DNA from: GCA-003244245 sp035606945
GTDB taxonomy: Bacteria > Actinomycetota > Actinomycetes > Mycobacteriales > Pseudonocardiaceae
Direction of reading: 5' to 3'
Length of the DNA: 64,000 bases
Assembly (NCBI GenBank): GCA_035606945.1
Contig: DATNDR010000005.1
Span: 124,001-188,000 of the forward strand
Part shown: positions 63,406-64,000 of the stretch, piece by piece
How the letters are laid out: each line of letters starts with the position of its first letter
Numbering within the stretch: position 1 is the stretch's first letter
Notes under the pieces: generated by a model
The model's input: only the letters and a program-made list of their open reading frames with translations
Databases searched by the model: none
What the model was told of the DNA's origin: nothing
Made by a program: the position numbers and the translations under genes

Positions 63406-64000
63406 TTAGTAACCGGGTAGGGCGCCTTGCGTGATGAGCAGCAGCCCGATCGCGGGGAGCAGGTTGTTCGCCTGGTGGGCGACGACGCTGGCGAGCAGGT
63501 TACCGGTGAGCAGCCGCGCCAGCGCGATCGGCAGCGTAATCACCAACACCAGCGGGCTACGTAGCAGCTCTACGTGAGACCAGGCAAACAGCGGGTGTGC
63601 CCCGGCGAACAGGACGGTCGTCAGTCCGGCGATCACCCAGCGGTTCCACCGCCAATACTCCATCGCCCGCCACAACACACCGCGGTACAGCAGCTCCTCA
63701 CACAACGGCGCGATCAGCCATACCCCGAAGAAAAGCAACAGCCCCCACCCGAGGCTCAGCCGCTGACCGTGGAACACCTCGCCCACCGCCGAGTTCGCCT
63801 GGCTCTCGCCGACCCAGCGCGCCCACAACGCTGAGACGGGCACCGTGACGATCAGGCCGACCACGCCCAGCGCCAGGCCGATACCCACATCGGAGGGTCG
63901 CCACCGGATCGACAGCTGATCGTGCAACCGCGCCAGCAACCGCCCCCGGCCCAGCAGCGCAGCACCGAGCGCTGCGACCAGGCCCGCCGCCACCGGCGGC
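63406..64000 (-). CDS. CPBP-family intramembrane metalloprotease, truncated at the window edge
   Basis: At least 195 codons with the CPBP (Abi) motifs: LCEELLYRGVLWR (EExxxR), WVIAGLTTVLFAGAHP with a ligand histidine, and SVVAHQANN. Several membrane segments are visible. Members include CAAX-prenyl-like proteases. A GTG at 63991-63993 opens the frame, but reading continues to the edge, so the true start is probably beyond base 64000. TAA/TAG-type stop at 63406. Confidence 0.8.
   Translation of the reverse strand, partial: PPVAAGLVAALGAALLGRGRLLARLHDQLSIRWRPSDVGIGLALGVVGLIVTVPVSALWARWVGESQANSAVGEVFHGQRLSLGWGLLLFFGVWLIAPLCEELLYRGVLWRAMEYWRWNRWVIAGLTTVLFAGAHPLFAWSHVELLRSPLVLVITLPIALARLLTGNLLASVVAHQANNLLPAIGLLLITQGALPGY

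Overview
The window is high-GC actinobacterial DNA. GTG and TTG starts are common and many neighbouring genes overlap by 1-4 bases. The housekeeping gene order closely matches the Mycobacterium tuberculosis stretch from proS (Rv2845c) to rpsP (Rv2909c): proS, cysG, cobB, cobO, a Mg-chelatase-like gene, map, a penicillin-binding lipoprotein, a GNAT, ispG, rip1, dxr, rlmN, cdsA, frr, pyrH, tsf, rpsB, an M23 protein, xerC, dprA, comM, yraN, a DUF2469 gene, rnhB, lepB, rplS, trmD, rimM, khpA, rpsP. A WhiG/FliA-type sigma factor between the M23 gene and xerC, which M. tuberculosis lacks, points instead to a Pseudonocardiales-like or other differentiating actinomycete. I cannot name the species.

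Layout. 1-5 kb: the 5' end of proS, a glyoxalase-like remnant, OsmC, an acyl-CoA ligase, a MalY-type lyase and a RIO kinase. 5-32 kb: an extended cobalamin region. It holds cysG-cobH on the minus strand, then cobM, cobJ, a second cobA, cbiQ and a fused cbiX-cbiO on the plus strand. A patch of decayed genes follows (12.9-14.9 kb). Next comes a tightly coupled minus-strand operon (cobE-ferredoxin, cobL, cbiD, cobI, cobB, cobO), then a ChlI/ChlD-like chelatase gene, cobN and cobQ. Inserted among these are a GNAT, an M15-like protein, an AMIN-like secreted protein, a VapBC-type toxin-antitoxin pair and a purine permease. 31.6-39 kb: map, PBP, GNAT, ispG, rip1, dxr. 39-43.6 kb: small membrane proteins, a DNA repair island (PolD/PrimC-like polymerase, LigC-like ligase, AlkB) and an opine-dehydrogenase-family gene. 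43.6-55.4 kb: translation, lipid and cell-division core (rlmN, cdsA, frr, pyrH, tsf, rpsB), then M23, whiG-like, xerC, dprA, comM, yraN. 56-58.5 kb: a P450-amidohydrolase pair. 58.4-64 kb: DUF2469, rnhB, lepB, rplS, trmD, rimM, khpA, rpsP and a truncated CPBP protease.

The cobalamin genes are a hybrid set: anaerobic-type parts (CbiX, CbiD, CbiQ/CbiO) sit with aerobic-type parts (CobN with a ChlID partner). CobG, CobK/CbiJ, CbiM, CbiN and the nucleotide-loop genes are not in this window.

The most unusual signal is two families of REPIN-like palindromic elements. Family A consists of two 62-64 bp doublets with identical 20-nt arms at about 14.9 and 49.8 kb. Family B has a 27-bp perfect inverted repeat inserted in frame in the ChlID-like gene and a related single palindrome at the 3' end of a methyltransferase gene. 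I saw no tRNA, rRNA, CRISPR array, complete insertion sequence or cobalamin riboswitch.
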